From JAVKFY01 sp040223615 (GTDB lineage: Bacteria > Pseudomonadota > Alphaproteobacteria > GCA-2731375): a DNA stretch of 64,000 nt. The translations under genes were made by a program, and so were the position numbers. Shown piece after piece: positions 41,397 through 49,720 of this stretch. The stretch is taken from NCBI GenBank assembly GCA_040223615.1, contig JAVKFY010000010.1, positions 62,001-126,000 of the forward strand, written 5' to 3'. The notes below the pieces were generated by a model. The model was given only the letters and a program-made list of their open reading frames with translations, did no database searches and was not told the origin of the DNA. Each line of letters starts with the position of its first letter. The stretch's first letter is position 1.

Positions 41397-42350
41397 CTAG
41401 ATCCAGCGCCGGCGCCGGAACAGCACCAGCAGCGTGGCGACCAGCACCAGGCTGATGCCCCAGAAGCCGGCATAGCCGAAGCGCCAATGCAGTTCTGGCA
41501 TGACCTCGAAGTTCATGCCGTAGATCGCGGCGATGAAGTTCAGCGGCAGCAGGATCATCGACACCACGGTCAGCCGGTTCACCACCTTGTTGGTGCGATG
41601 GCTGACGATGCCCATGTAGAGGTTCAGCACTTCCGACAGTACCGTGCGCTCGATCGACGCATCATTGGCCAGCCGGTCCAGCGGCACGGTCTGACGGTCG
41701 AGGAAGGGCTGGGTGCTGGCCGGCACGAAGGCGGAACGGCGCGTCGCCAGCTCGTCCATGGTCTCGCGCGCCGCCACCACGGCGTTGCGGTACTCCAACA
41801 GCGCCCGGGTCAGGCTGGAGACGTCCATCAGGATCTCGTCGCCGACGTCGCCGAGCAGGCGGCGCTGGATGCCATCGACGCTGGCGGTCAGGGCGCTCAG
41901 CGTCTCGCGATAACCGATGGTCAGGTGGTCGGCGAGTTCGTAGAGCAGGAACCCGCCGGACTCCGCCATCTCGTGAAAATCGCGCTCGCAAGCGGCCCGC
42001 ATATCGGCAATCAATGGCGATGGCCGGGCGTGTACCGTGGCGATCAGACCGCGGGCGAGCGACACGTGAACAGGGGTCAATTGCAGCTCGCCGTCGCGTG
42101 CCTGCGCCTCCAGCAGCACCGCGTAGACACAGGTCTCGCTGTAGCGCGCCTGGCAATGCTGCTGGTCCAGTCCGATGCGCGTCGTCACGTCGAGATTGGC
42201 GCCGAAGGTCGGCAGCGCGGCGGCTGCCGCTTCCAGCTCGTCGAAGTCGATCCAGCAGAACTGTCCCTCGGCGATCGCGCCGGCAACGCCGTCGAGGGGC
42301 AGCGTCCGCATCGTCTTGCGGGCGAAATCGAATGCGACAGCAGTGGTCAT
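41397..42350 (-). CDS. CorA-family divalent cation transporter (zinc/magnesium type)
   Basis: 317 aa. The C-terminal two-helix membrane part is clear: LTVVSMILLPLNFIAAIYGM, then the GMN signature at 278-280, a short loop, and a second helix ending in FRRRRWI. The first 230 residues form the cytoplasmic funnel domain. The loop after GMN (FEVMPELHW) differs from the acidic MPEL of magnesium CorA mainly in being followed by HWRFG; ZntB-like zinc transport is possible. Start 42350 has GGGGA upstream. Confidence 0.87.
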   Translation of the reverse strand: MTTAVAFDFARKTMRTLPLDGVAGAIAEGQFCWIDFDELEAAAAALPTFGANLDVTTRIGLDQQHCQARYSETCVYAVLLEAQARDGELQLTPVHVSLARGLIATVHARPSPLIADMRAACERDFHEMAESGGFLLYELADHLTIGYRETLSALTASVDGIQRRLLGDVGDEILMDVSSLTRALLEYRNAVVAARETMDELATRRSAFVPASTQPFLDRQTVPLDRLANDASIERTVLSEVLNLYMGIVSHRTNKVVNRLTVVSMILLPLNFIAAIYGMNFEVMPELHWRFGYAGFWGISLVLVATLLVLFRRRRWI

Positions 42351-42481
42351 CGTGTCCCCTGACCTCTCAATCCAGAATCGGCAGAGCGTGCGCCCCGACG
42401 GCGGCGCTTGGCAACGCGCGCCGGGGCGGGCAGCATTCCGGGATAACAAGAGGCCGGCGGCGACCGGCGGCGGGGAGCGTC

Positions 42482-44188
42482 ATGACCTACGACTACATCA
42501 TCGTCGGCGGTGGATCGGCCGGCTCGGTGCTGGCCAACCGGCTGACCGCGCGCGGCATCAACCAGGTGCTGCTTTGCGAAGCGGGCCAGGACACGCCGCC
42601 CGGGGCGGTGCCGAAGGTGATCCTGGACAGCTACCCGGGCACCGCCTATCTCGACGACCGGTTCCACTGGACCGAGCTGAAGGTCACCACCGAGGTAATC
42701 TCGCACAACCGGCCGGATGGCGAACGCCCGCCGCTGCGCAAGTACGAGCAGGCCCGCGTGCTGGGCGGCGGCTCGTCGATCAACGGCCAGATGGCGAACC
42801 GCGGCGCGCCAGCCGACTACGATGAATGGGAAGAACGCGGCGCGACGGGGTGGTCTTGGGACGGCGTGCTGCCCTACTTCAAGAAGCTGGAACGCGATCT
42901 CGATTTCGACGACGCCTATCACGGCACCGACGGTCCGATACCGGTGCGCCGGATCATGCCGGAACACTGGACCGCGCATGCGAAAGGCGTGGGCAAGGCT
43001 CTAGAGGCCGACGGGTTCGAGTTCATCCCCGACCAGAATGGCGTGTTCAAGGACGGCTACTTCCCGATCACCATTTCCAACGCCGACGAACAGCGGGTAT
43101 CGGCGGCGGCCGGCTATCTCGATGCAGCAACCCGGCAGCGCGACAACCTGACGATCTCGACCGAAACCCAGGTCAGCGAACTACTGTTCGAGGGGGCGCG
43201 CTGCGTAGGCGTGAAGGCGCTGGTGAAGGGCCAGGCGCAGGAGTTCCGCGCCAACGAGGTGATCGTGTCGTCGGGCGCGATCCATTCGCCGGCACACTTG
43301 CTGCGCGCCGGTATCGGTCCGGCGCTGGCCCTGCAGGAGCTGGGTGTCGAGGTGCGCGCCAACCTGCCGGGCGTCGGCCAGCGGCTGATGGATCACCCGT
43401 CGATCGCGCTGGCGTCGTTCGTGAAGCCGCACGCGCGGCTGAAGGCCCACACCCGCCGCCACCTGCACGTCGGCCTGCGTTATTCCTCGGGCATCGCCGA
43501 TGCGCCGCAAGGCGACATGTTCGTCGCCATCGCCAGCAAGTCGTCGTGGCACAAGGTCGGCGAGCAGATCGGCTCGTTCATCCTGTTCGTCAACAAGACC
43601 TATTCGGAGTCCGGCCAGGTCACGCTGGCCTCGCGCGACTGGCGCGCGCACCCGAACGTGGAGTTCAACCTGCTGTCCGACCGGCGCGACGTCGACCGGC
43701 TGATGGCCGGTTTCAAGCGCCTGGCGGCACTGCACGAGCTGCCGGCGATGCAGGACGTGATGAGCCATCCGTTCCCGGCGAGCTGGGGCGACAAGGTGCG
43801 CCAGGTGGCGCTGGTCAATTCCAAGAACAAGCTGCTGACCGGGGTGATGGCGGCGCTGCTCGACGGGCCGGCACCGTTGCGCGACTACCTGATCGACCGC
43901 TTCATCCTCGACGGCGAGCCGCTGTCGCGACTGGTCGAGGACGAGGCGGCACTGGAGAGCTTCGTGCGCACGGCGGCGGTCGGCGTGTGGCACGCCTCGT
44001 GCACCTGCCGGATGGGCGCGGCGGACGATCCGATGGCGGTGACCGATCCGGCCGGCCGGGTGCGTGGGGTCGACGGCCTGCGCGTGGTCGACGCCTCGCT
44101 GTTTCCGGTGGTGCCGCGCGCCAACACCAACTTCCCGACCCTGATGACCGCGGAGAAGATCGCCGACGCGATCCTCGACGGTCACTAG
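42482..44188 (+). CDS. GMC family oxidoreductase (choline-dehydrogenase-like)
   Basis: 568 aa. IIVGGGSAGSVLANRL binds FAD, ARVLGGGSSINGQMANRG and SSGAIHSPAHLLRAGIGP are the two GMC signatures, and His in VWHASCTCRMG with Asn in NTNFPTLMTAEKIADAI complete the active site. It oxidises a primary alcohol. The methyltransferase gene of the peptide locus begins 35 bases downstream on the same strand with no terminator between, so they may share a transcript, though a role in peptide maturation is not implied by the family. Confidence 0.9.
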   Translation: MTYDYIIVGGGSAGSVLANRLTARGINQVLLCEAGQDTPPGAVPKVILDSYPGTAYLDDRFHWTELKVTTEVISHNRPDGERPPLRKYEQARVLGGGSSINGQMANRGAPADYDEWEERGATGWSWDGVLPYFKKLERDLDFDDAYHGTDGPIPVRRIMPEHWTAHAKGVGKALEADGFEFIPDQNGVFKDGYFPITISNADEQRVSAAAGYLDAATRQRDNLTISTETQVSELLFEGARCVGVKALVKGQAQEFRANEVIVSSGAIHSPAHLLRAGIGPALALQELGVEVRANLPGVGQRLMDHPSIALASFVKPHARLKAHTRRHLHVGLRYSSGIADAPQGDMFVAIASKSSWHKVGEQIGSFILFVNKTYSESGQVTLASRDWRAHPNVEFNLLSDRRDVDRLMAGFKRLAALHELPAMQDVMSHPFPASWGDKVRQVALVNSKNKLLTGVMAALLDGPAPLRDYLIDRFILDGEPLSRLVEDEAALESFVRTAAVGVWHASCTCRMGAADDPMAVTDPAGRVRGVDGLRVVDASLFPVVPRANTNFPTLMTAEKIADAILDGH

Positions 44189-44223
44189 GTCTCGCCCGGC
44201 GGCGCGCGCTAGACTCCGCGGCG

Positions 44224-45699
44224 ATGTCGACACGCCCGCGCCGCTCCAAGCTCGAACTGACGGACACGACCTACTTCCGCCACGTGGTGTCGGCACTGGC
44301 GCCGGCGCGGCTGGATTGGGTCGCGAAACATGCCGGCTATCGCCCGCCGCGCGAACCGGGCAAACCGTTCCGCCACCTCGACCTTGGCTGCGGCTACGGC
44401 ACCACCAGCCTGTTGCTGGCCGCCGCCCTCCCGGAAGGCGAGTTCGTCGGCCTCGACCTGGTGCGCGCGCACATTACCGACGCCAAGCGCTTCGCCCGGC
44501 GCGCCGGCCTGGCGAACACTCGGTTTCTGGCCGGTAGCTTCGCCGACGCCCTGGCCGGCCGTTTCGGCGACCTCGGCCGGTTCGACTACGTCACCGCGCA
44601 TGGCGTGCTGGCGTGGGTGCCGGAAGCCGCCCGCACCGAACTGTTCGAGCTGATCGACCGCACCCTGGCGCCCGGCGGACTGCTCTACCTGGGCTACAAC
44701 TGCGCCTTCGGCTGGGCCAGTGCGATGCCGATGCAGGCCTTCGTGCGCGCCCATGCCGAACGCGCCGGCGCCGGCGACCCACCGGGGCGCGCCTCGGCCG
44801 CATTTGCCGCCGCCCGCGAATTGCACGCGACCGGGGCGCAGGGACTCTACGGCATCCCGCTGGCGCAATATCTGCTGGAACAGTCGGTGACCTATCCGCC
44901 GGCCTACCTGGTGCACGAGTACCTGGCGCCGGACTGGCGGCCGTTGACCGCGGCGGAGGTGCTGGACCGAGCGGCGACGTCCGGCATTGACCGGCTGGGC
45001 TCGACCCGGCTGGTGGAGAACCGCGACGACTTCACATTGCGCCAGGCCCAGCGCGACATGCTGCGCGGGCTCGCCGACCCGATCCTCGCCGAGCTGGTCC
45101 GTGACCTGTGTCGCGCACCGACCTTCCGCAGCGACGTGTTCGGGCGCGGTACGCCGAAACTGCCGTCGAGCACGGCGCGCGCGGCGCGGCTCGATCAGCA
45201 TGTCGTGCTGACCTGCGGCGCTGACGATGTGAGCTACGAGACCAGGACCGACGCCGGCGTCCTGAACTTCGAGAACGACGTGACACGCGCGATCGCCGAC
45301 GCCGCCGCGGTTGGCCCGATAAGCCTGCGCGCCATTGCCAAGACGGCGGGCATACGTCCGGCGACGGTGTTGAACGCGGCCGACGCGTTGTTCGCCTCGG
45401 AGCAACTCGAGCCGGTCGACCCGCCGCGCGCGGCGCCGCCGCCGAAGGTCGCCCGCGTCAACGCGCTGCTGCGTGACAGCGCCGGAACGCCGGCGCAAGC
45501 GGCCGCGCAAAGTACCGCGCTCGGCGTCGTACGCGCCGCCGATGCCGCCACGCTCGTCTTTCTCGCCGCCGACCCGAAGGCCGGCCGGCGGCGGCTGCGC
45601 GAGGCAGCACTGGCGCGGGGCGTGGCGGTCCGCATCGCCGACGCCGCCACCTTCGCCAGGTCCGGCCGGGACATCTGGCGCCGCTTCGGCGTCACCTGA
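44224..45699 (+). CDS. SAM methyltransferase with methyltransferase-regulatory domain (PKMT-like)
   Basis: 491 aa. A class I methyltransferase domain (about 15-200) has motif I LDLGCGYGT at 52-60 and FVGLDL binding the ribose. Then comes the regulatory/middle domain (about 230-320, with HEYLAPDWRPLTAAEVLDRA and LRQAQRDMLRGL) and a C-terminal region (330-491) that looks winged-helix-like. This three-part architecture is that of rickettsial protein-lysine methyltransferases PKMT1/PKMT2. It lies directly before a secreted precursor whose core has six lysines, so lysine methylation of that peptide is a reasonable hypothesis. The start is decided by the conserved N-terminus; the long open frame upstream is antisense-type noise in the GMC gene. 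Confidence 0.8.
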   Translation: MSTRPRRSKLELTDTTYFRHVVSALAPARLDWVAKHAGYRPPREPGKPFRHLDLGCGYGTTSLLLAAALPEGEFVGLDLVRAHITDAKRFARRAGLANTRFLAGSFADALAGRFGDLGRFDYVTAHGVLAWVPEAARTELFELIDRTLAPGGLLYLGYNCAFGWASAMPMQAFVRAHAERAGAGDPPGRASAAFAAARELHATGAQGLYGIPLAQYLLEQSVTYPPAYLVHEYLAPDWRPLTAAEVLDRAATSGIDRLGSTRLVENRDDFTLRQAQRDMLRGLADPILAELVRDLCRAPTFRSDVFGRGTPKLPSSTARAARLDQHVVLTCGADDVSYETRTDAGVLNFENDVTRAIADAAAVGPISLRAIAKTAGIRPATVLNAADALFASEQLEPVDPPRAAPPPKVARVNALLRDSAGTPAQAAAQSTALGVVRAADAATLVFLAADPKAGRRRLREAALARGVAVRIADAATFARSGRDIWRRFGVT

Positions 45700-45866
45700 C
45701 ACGGCGCCAGCCGGCAGAAAAGGTCACAACGCCGGCGTGACGACGATCACCGCCAGCAAAAGCAGCGCGACCTGATTATGGTTAATATTCATGAACCTCG
45801 GGCCGACGGCGAAAGGCGCCACCGCGGCCGAGGGGGACCGGGGCGCCGATGCCAGAGGAGCGATCC

Positions 45867-46073
45867 ATGGCCAGGAAGACCAAGGACACGCGCGAGACGA
45901 AGGAGCCGACGGTCGATCAGAGCGACGCCGTCGAGCTCGACGAGGACCAGCTCGACGACGCTCAAGGTGGTCTCTCGCTCGGCAGCAAGACACTCAAGAT
46001 CGATAACCTGACCCAGAAGGTGAACAAGATCCGCGACTTGGGCACCTTGAGCAACAAGACCTTCAAGATTTGA
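45867..46073 (+). CDS. Double-glycine leader peptide precursor (putative new RiPP/bacteriocin-like peptide)
   Basis: 68 aa. The leader (1-35) is acidic near its end and closes with LDEDQLDDAQGG, matching the double-glycine consensus: hydrophobic residues at -12, -7 and -4 and Gly at -2 and -1. The predicted core (36-68) starts LSLGSKTLKI and ends LSNKTFKI; it has six Lys, one Arg, two Asp and no Cys, His, Trp, Tyr, Met or Pro. SKTLKI and NKTFKI form an internal repeat. ATG 45867 has GAGGAG seven bases upstream. Adjacent genes encode a C39-peptidase exporter, adaptor and methyltransferase. It matches no precursor family I know. Confidence 0.82.
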   Translation: MARKTKDTRETKEPTVDQSDAVELDEDQLDDAQGGLSLGSKTLKIDNLTQKVNKIRDLGTLSNKTFKI

Positions 46074-46078
46074 CGCGT

Positions 46079-46139
46079 CCGCGCCGGCGCCGGGTCGACA
46101 ACGTCGGCGACCTTGGTGGCCGGCGCGGCTATACTTTTG
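46079..46139 (+). terminator. Perfect 10-bp inverted repeat and T-run after the precursor (attenuator candidate)
   Basis: CCGCGCCGGC at 46079-46088 pairs exactly with GCCGGCGCGG at 46119-46128 around a 30-base loop, followed by CTATACTTTTG. Starting five bases after the precursor stop codon, it could partially terminate transcription and keep peptide mRNA above exporter mRNA. The weak T-run makes it an attenuator at best; TATACT may alternatively be a -10 box. Confidence 0.5.
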
Positions 46140-46261
46140 AAATCTGACGGCGTCTGGCCGTTGCCGCGAGCGACGAAATTCGCGGCGACGGCAGCGTTCT
46201 GTCCGGGGGCGAGCGAGCGTCGCCGCGTTCCGGCGGCGCCAATGCGGGCGGAGCCGCCGGT

Positions 46262-47542
46262 GTGAAACGAAGCATCTTCCGACAATCAGCGCTGGACCGG
46301 CTGTCGTCGGCTGACAGTATCGACCGGCCGGTGCGCATCGTCCGCCCCGCGGGCTGGATCGCTCTGGCCGCGCTGCTGGTCGCGATCCTGGCGGCGGCCG
46401 GGTGGGTCGTGGTCGCCGAGGTGCCGGAGAAGGTTCAGGGCCACGGCATTGTCATGCAGGCCGGCGGGCTCGCCGAGATCCGTGCCGTCGATGCCGGCCG
46501 CGTGGAGTCGTTGCGCCTGGTGCCGGGATTGCGCGTCGAGGCCGGCGAGATCGTCGCCACCATCGGCCAGAACGACCTGCTGCGGCAGCTTGAGAATGCC
46601 CGCGCCAATCTGGCCGCCGCCAAGGAGCGGCTGGAACGGCTGGAGCTGTTCTATGCGGAGAGCGCCCGGCGCGAGGATGCCGGCGACCGCGAACGCCTCA
46701 ACACCATCGCGGAGACCGAACGCCTGCTACGCGGCCGGCTGGCGCTGCTGCAGCAACGCCTGGACAGCGTGCGCGACCTGGTCGGCCGCGGCAATGCGAT
46801 CCGCGACCGGCTGATCGAAGCCGAGATCGCCGTCGCCGACGCCCGCGAACGGCTGGCCCAGCTCGGCGACGAGACCACGCTGATCGGGCTGCGCAAGCTG
46901 GAACGGGAGAGCCAGCGCCGCATCGAACTGCTCGATCAGCGGCTGCGCGCGGAAGACTTCGAGCGCGAGGTCGCCCGGCTCGACAAGCTGCTCAGCGAAC
47001 GCCAGGCGGTGCGCAGCCCGCACACCGGCATCGTCCTGGAGGTGAAGATCAACCCCGGCGACGTGGTGGTGCCCGGCGCGGCGCTGGCCACCGTGGCGCC
47101 GGACGGCGGGGCGGACCTCTATGGCGTACTCTACGTCGGCGCCGCCGATGGCAAGCGGTTGCAGCCCGGCATGCGGGTGGAGATCGCGCCGACCACCGTG
47201 CGCCGGGAGGAATTCGGCTACATGCTGGGCGAGATCGAGGAGGTCTCCGCCTTGCCCGCCACCGCGGAAGGTATGCGCCATGTCCTCCAGAATGACGAGC
47301 TGGCGCGCCGCCTGTCGGCCGACGGCACGCCGTTCGCCGCCAAGGTGCGCCTGGAACGCGATACCGCCACGCCGAGCGGGTTCGCCTGGTCGTCGTCGCG
47401 CGGGCCGGAACACACGTTGACCGCCGGCGAGCTGTTCGAGGCGCGCATCGTGGTGCGCCGGCTGCGGCTGGCCAACCTGCTGGCGCCCGGCTTCGATGGC
47501 ATCGTCGACCGGGTGCGCAGCGGGCTCGGCGCCGGCTCATGA
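46262..47542 (+). CDS. HlyD-type membrane fusion protein, NHLM bacteriocin secretion-like
   Basis: 426 aa. One membrane helix at about 31-52 is followed by a lipoyl half-motif (GHGIVMQAGGLAEIRAVDAG), a long coiled coil (about 105-240) and a C-terminal beta-barrel region. This is the periplasmic adaptor layout. The GGLAEIRAVDAGRVESL stretch is typical of the NHLM-system HlyD group. It bridges the inner-membrane ABC transporters to an outer-membrane channel, which is not encoded here. GTG 46262 has GGAG upstream. ATGA overlap couples it to the peptidase transporter. Confidence 0.85.
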   Translation: MKRSIFRQSALDRLSSADSIDRPVRIVRPAGWIALAALLVAILAAAGWVVVAEVPEKVQGHGIVMQAGGLAEIRAVDAGRVESLRLVPGLRVEAGEIVATIGQNDLLRQLENARANLAAAKERLERLELFYAESARREDAGDRERLNTIAETERLLRGRLALLQQRLDSVRDLVGRGNAIRDRLIEAEIAVADARERLAQLGDETTLIGLRKLERESQRRIELLDQRLRAEDFEREVARLDKLLSERQAVRSPHTGIVLEVKINPGDVVVPGAALATVAPDGGADLYGVLYVGAADGKRLQPGMRVEIAPTTVRREEFGYMLGEIEEVSALPATAEGMRHVLQNDELARRLSADGTPFAAKVRLERDTATPSGFAWSSSRGPEHTLTAGELFEARIVVRRLRLANLLAPGFDGIVDRVRSGLGAGS

Positions 47543-49713
47543 CCGCCGCCGTCGCCGCGCGGCGCTGGCTCGGCATCGGCCGGACACGCTGCGAGAGCGT
47601 GCTGCAACTGGAAGCGGCAGAGTGCGGCGCCGCCTCGCTGGCCATGGTGCTGTCGTATTTCGGCCGCCGCGCGCCGCTGGAGGAGCTGCGGCTGGCGTGT
47701 GGCGTCTCGCGCGACGGCTCCAAAGCCTCGGGCATCCTGAAGGCGGCGCGCGCCTACGGGCTCAACGCACGCGGCCTGAAGGCAGAGCCGGAACATCTGA
47801 GCGAGCTGCCGATGCCGGCGATCGCCTTCGTCAACTTCAACCACTTCCTGGTGGTGGAAGGCGTCGGGCGCGGCGTGGTCTGGCTGAACGATCCGGCCAG
47901 CGGACCACGCACCGTCTCCGACGACGAGTTCGACGAGATGTTCACCGGTGTCGTGCTGACGTTCGAGCGCGGGGATGCGTTCGAGGCTCGCGACGACCGG
48001 CCAAGCTTGCTCGACTCGCTGGCGCGGCGGCTGGCGTCGGCGAAGGGCGCGGTCGCCTTCGCGGTGCTGGCCAGCCTGGTCCTGGTGCTGCCGGGGCTGG
48101 CATTGCCGATCTTCTCACGGGTGTTCGTCGATTTCGTGCTGGCGCCGCGGATGAGCGACTGGCTAGGCCCGCTGGTGCTGGGCATGCTGGCCACCGCGTT
48201 GGTGCGCGCGGCGCTGACCGGCCTGCGCTTCCGCTACCTGCTGGCAGCGGAGACACGGCTCGCCATCGAGGGCAGCCGGGCGATGTTATGGCGCATGCTG
48301 CGGCTGCCGACATCGTTCTTCGACCAGCGCTTCGCCGGCGAGATCGCCGACCGGCTGAACCTGAACGACGGCCTGGCCACGCTGCTGACCGGCGAGCTGG
48401 CCCGCGCGCTGCTGTCGTTGGCGATGATCGGCCTGTTCTTCCTGGTGATGTGCAGCTACAGCGTGCCGCTGGCCCTGGTCGCGGCGGCGCTGACCGCGCT
48501 GAACCTGGTGGTCGTGCTCGCCAGCGCCCGGGGCGTGCGCGACGGCTTCCGCAAGGTCTCGCTGGAGCGCGGCAAGCTGTTCGCCACCACCGTCGCCGGT
48601 TTGCAGGACATCGAGACCTACAAGGCGGCCGGCGCGGAGGACGCCTTCTTCGGTCGCTGGGCCGGTCTGCAGGTCAACGTGATCGACGCAGAGCAGCGCA
48701 TCGCGCTGCCGCTGGCCATGTTGTCTGCGGTGCCGACTTTCCTCAACGGCCTCGCCATCGCCGCCGTGGTCGGACTCGGCGGGCTGCTGATCGCGGATGG
48801 CGAGATGACCATCGGCATGCTGGTCGCGTTCCAGACGCTGATGGCCAGCTTCACGCAGCCCGCGGCCGAACTGGCCAACCTGGGCGGGCAGATGCAGCAG
48901 GTGCAGGCCTGCGCGGCGCGCCTGGACGACATCGACGGCCAGCCGCTGGACGGCCGGTTCAACGCAGACGGCGAGGCGCTGCCGCTCGACGCCCTGCCCC
49001 GCGGGCATATCGAGTTGCGCGACGTCGCTTTCGGCTACAGCCCGCTGGACCCGCCGCTGATCGAGGACTTCTCGCTCAGCGCCGCATCCGGCGCGCGCAT
49101 CGCCCTGGTCGGGTCGTCGGGGTCCGGCAAGTCGACCATCGGTCGGCTGATCGTCGGGCTGCACCGGCCGCGCGCCGGCCGGGTCCTGATCGATGGCCGG
49201 CCGTTCGAGCGTTGGCCGCCGGCGGCACTGGCGGCGCGGCTGGCCTACATCGACCAGGACGTGACGCTGTTCGAAGGCACGGTGCGCGACAACCTGACCT
49301 TGTGGGACGCGACCGTGCCGGAGGCCGACATCGTCGCCGCGGCGCGCGACGCGCAAGTGCACGACGTGATCGCCGCGCGGCCCGGCGCCTACGAGGCGCG
49401 CGTCGACGAGGATGGCCGCAACCTCTCCGGCGGCCAGCGCCAGCGGCTCGACATCGCCCGCGCGCTGGCCCGCAACCCGTCGATCATCGTGCTGGACGAG
49501 GCGACCAGCGCACTCGACCCGGAGATGGAACTGGCGGTGATGGACGCGATCCGCCGGCGCGGCGCGACCTGCATCGTCATCGCGCACCGGCTGTCGACGA
49601 TCCGCGACTGCGACGAGATCATCGTCATGGAACGCGGCCGCATCGTCGAGCGGGGCCGGCACGAGGCGCTGATCGAAGCTGGCGGACGCTACGCCAGCCT
49701 GCTGGAGAACTGA
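47539..49713 (+). CDS. Peptidase-containing ABC transporter (C39 family), NHLM-type
   Basis: 724 aa, three parts. Residues 10-140 are a C39 double-glycine peptidase with oxyanion Gln23, catalytic Cys29 in AAECGAAS, His102 in NFNHFLVVEG and Asp118 in LNDPASG; all key residues are intact. Residues about 170-450 are the six-helix membrane domain. Residues about 490-724 are the ATPase: Walker A GSSGSGKST, signature LSGGQRQR, Walker B IIVLDEATSALD and the H-loop IAHRLS. It should cut the precursor after Gly35 and export the core. ATGA overlap with the adaptor gene. Confidence 0.92.
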   Translation: MTAAVAARRWLGIGRTRCESVLQLEAAECGAASLAMVLSYFGRRAPLEELRLACGVSRDGSKASGILKAARAYGLNARGLKAEPEHLSELPMPAIAFVNFNHFLVVEGVGRGVVWLNDPASGPRTVSDDEFDEMFTGVVLTFERGDAFEARDDRPSLLDSLARRLASAKGAVAFAVLASLVLVLPGLALPIFSRVFVDFVLAPRMSDWLGPLVLGMLATALVRAALTGLRFRYLLAAETRLAIEGSRAMLWRMLRLPTSFFDQRFAGEIADRLNLNDGLATLLTGELARALLSLAMIGLFFLVMCSYSVPLALVAAALTALNLVVVLASARGVRDGFRKVSLERGKLFATTVAGLQDIETYKAAGAEDAFFGRWAGLQVNVIDAEQRIALPLAMLSAVPTFLNGLAIAAVVGLGGLLIADGEMTIGMLVAFQTLMASFTQPAAELANLGGQMQQVQACAARLDDIDGQPLDGRFNADGEALPLDALPRGHIELRDVAFGYSPLDPPLIEDFSLSAASGARIALVGSSGSGKSTIGRLIVGLHRPRAGRVLIDGRPFERWPPAALAARLAYIDQDVTLFEGTVRDNLTLWDATVPEADIVAAARDAQVHDVIAARPGAYEARVDEDGRNLSGGQRQRLDIARALARNPSIIVLDEATSALDPEMELAVMDAIRRRGATCIVIAHRLSTIRDCDEIIVMERGRIVERGRHEALIEAGGRYASLLEN

Positions 49714-49720
49714 GCCGGCA

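Noticed and set aside
45867..46073. Precursor as a lanthipeptide, thiazole/oxazole peptide or lasso peptide
   Set aside because: The core has no Cys, and no LanM/LanB/LanC, cyclodehydratase, lasso cyclase or radical-SAM gene is nearby.
46130..46135. TATACT as the -10 box of a promoter for the exporter genes
   Set aside because: No -35-like hexamer at 16-18 bases upstream; the site overlaps the end of a perfect hairpin, so the attenuator reading is preferred.
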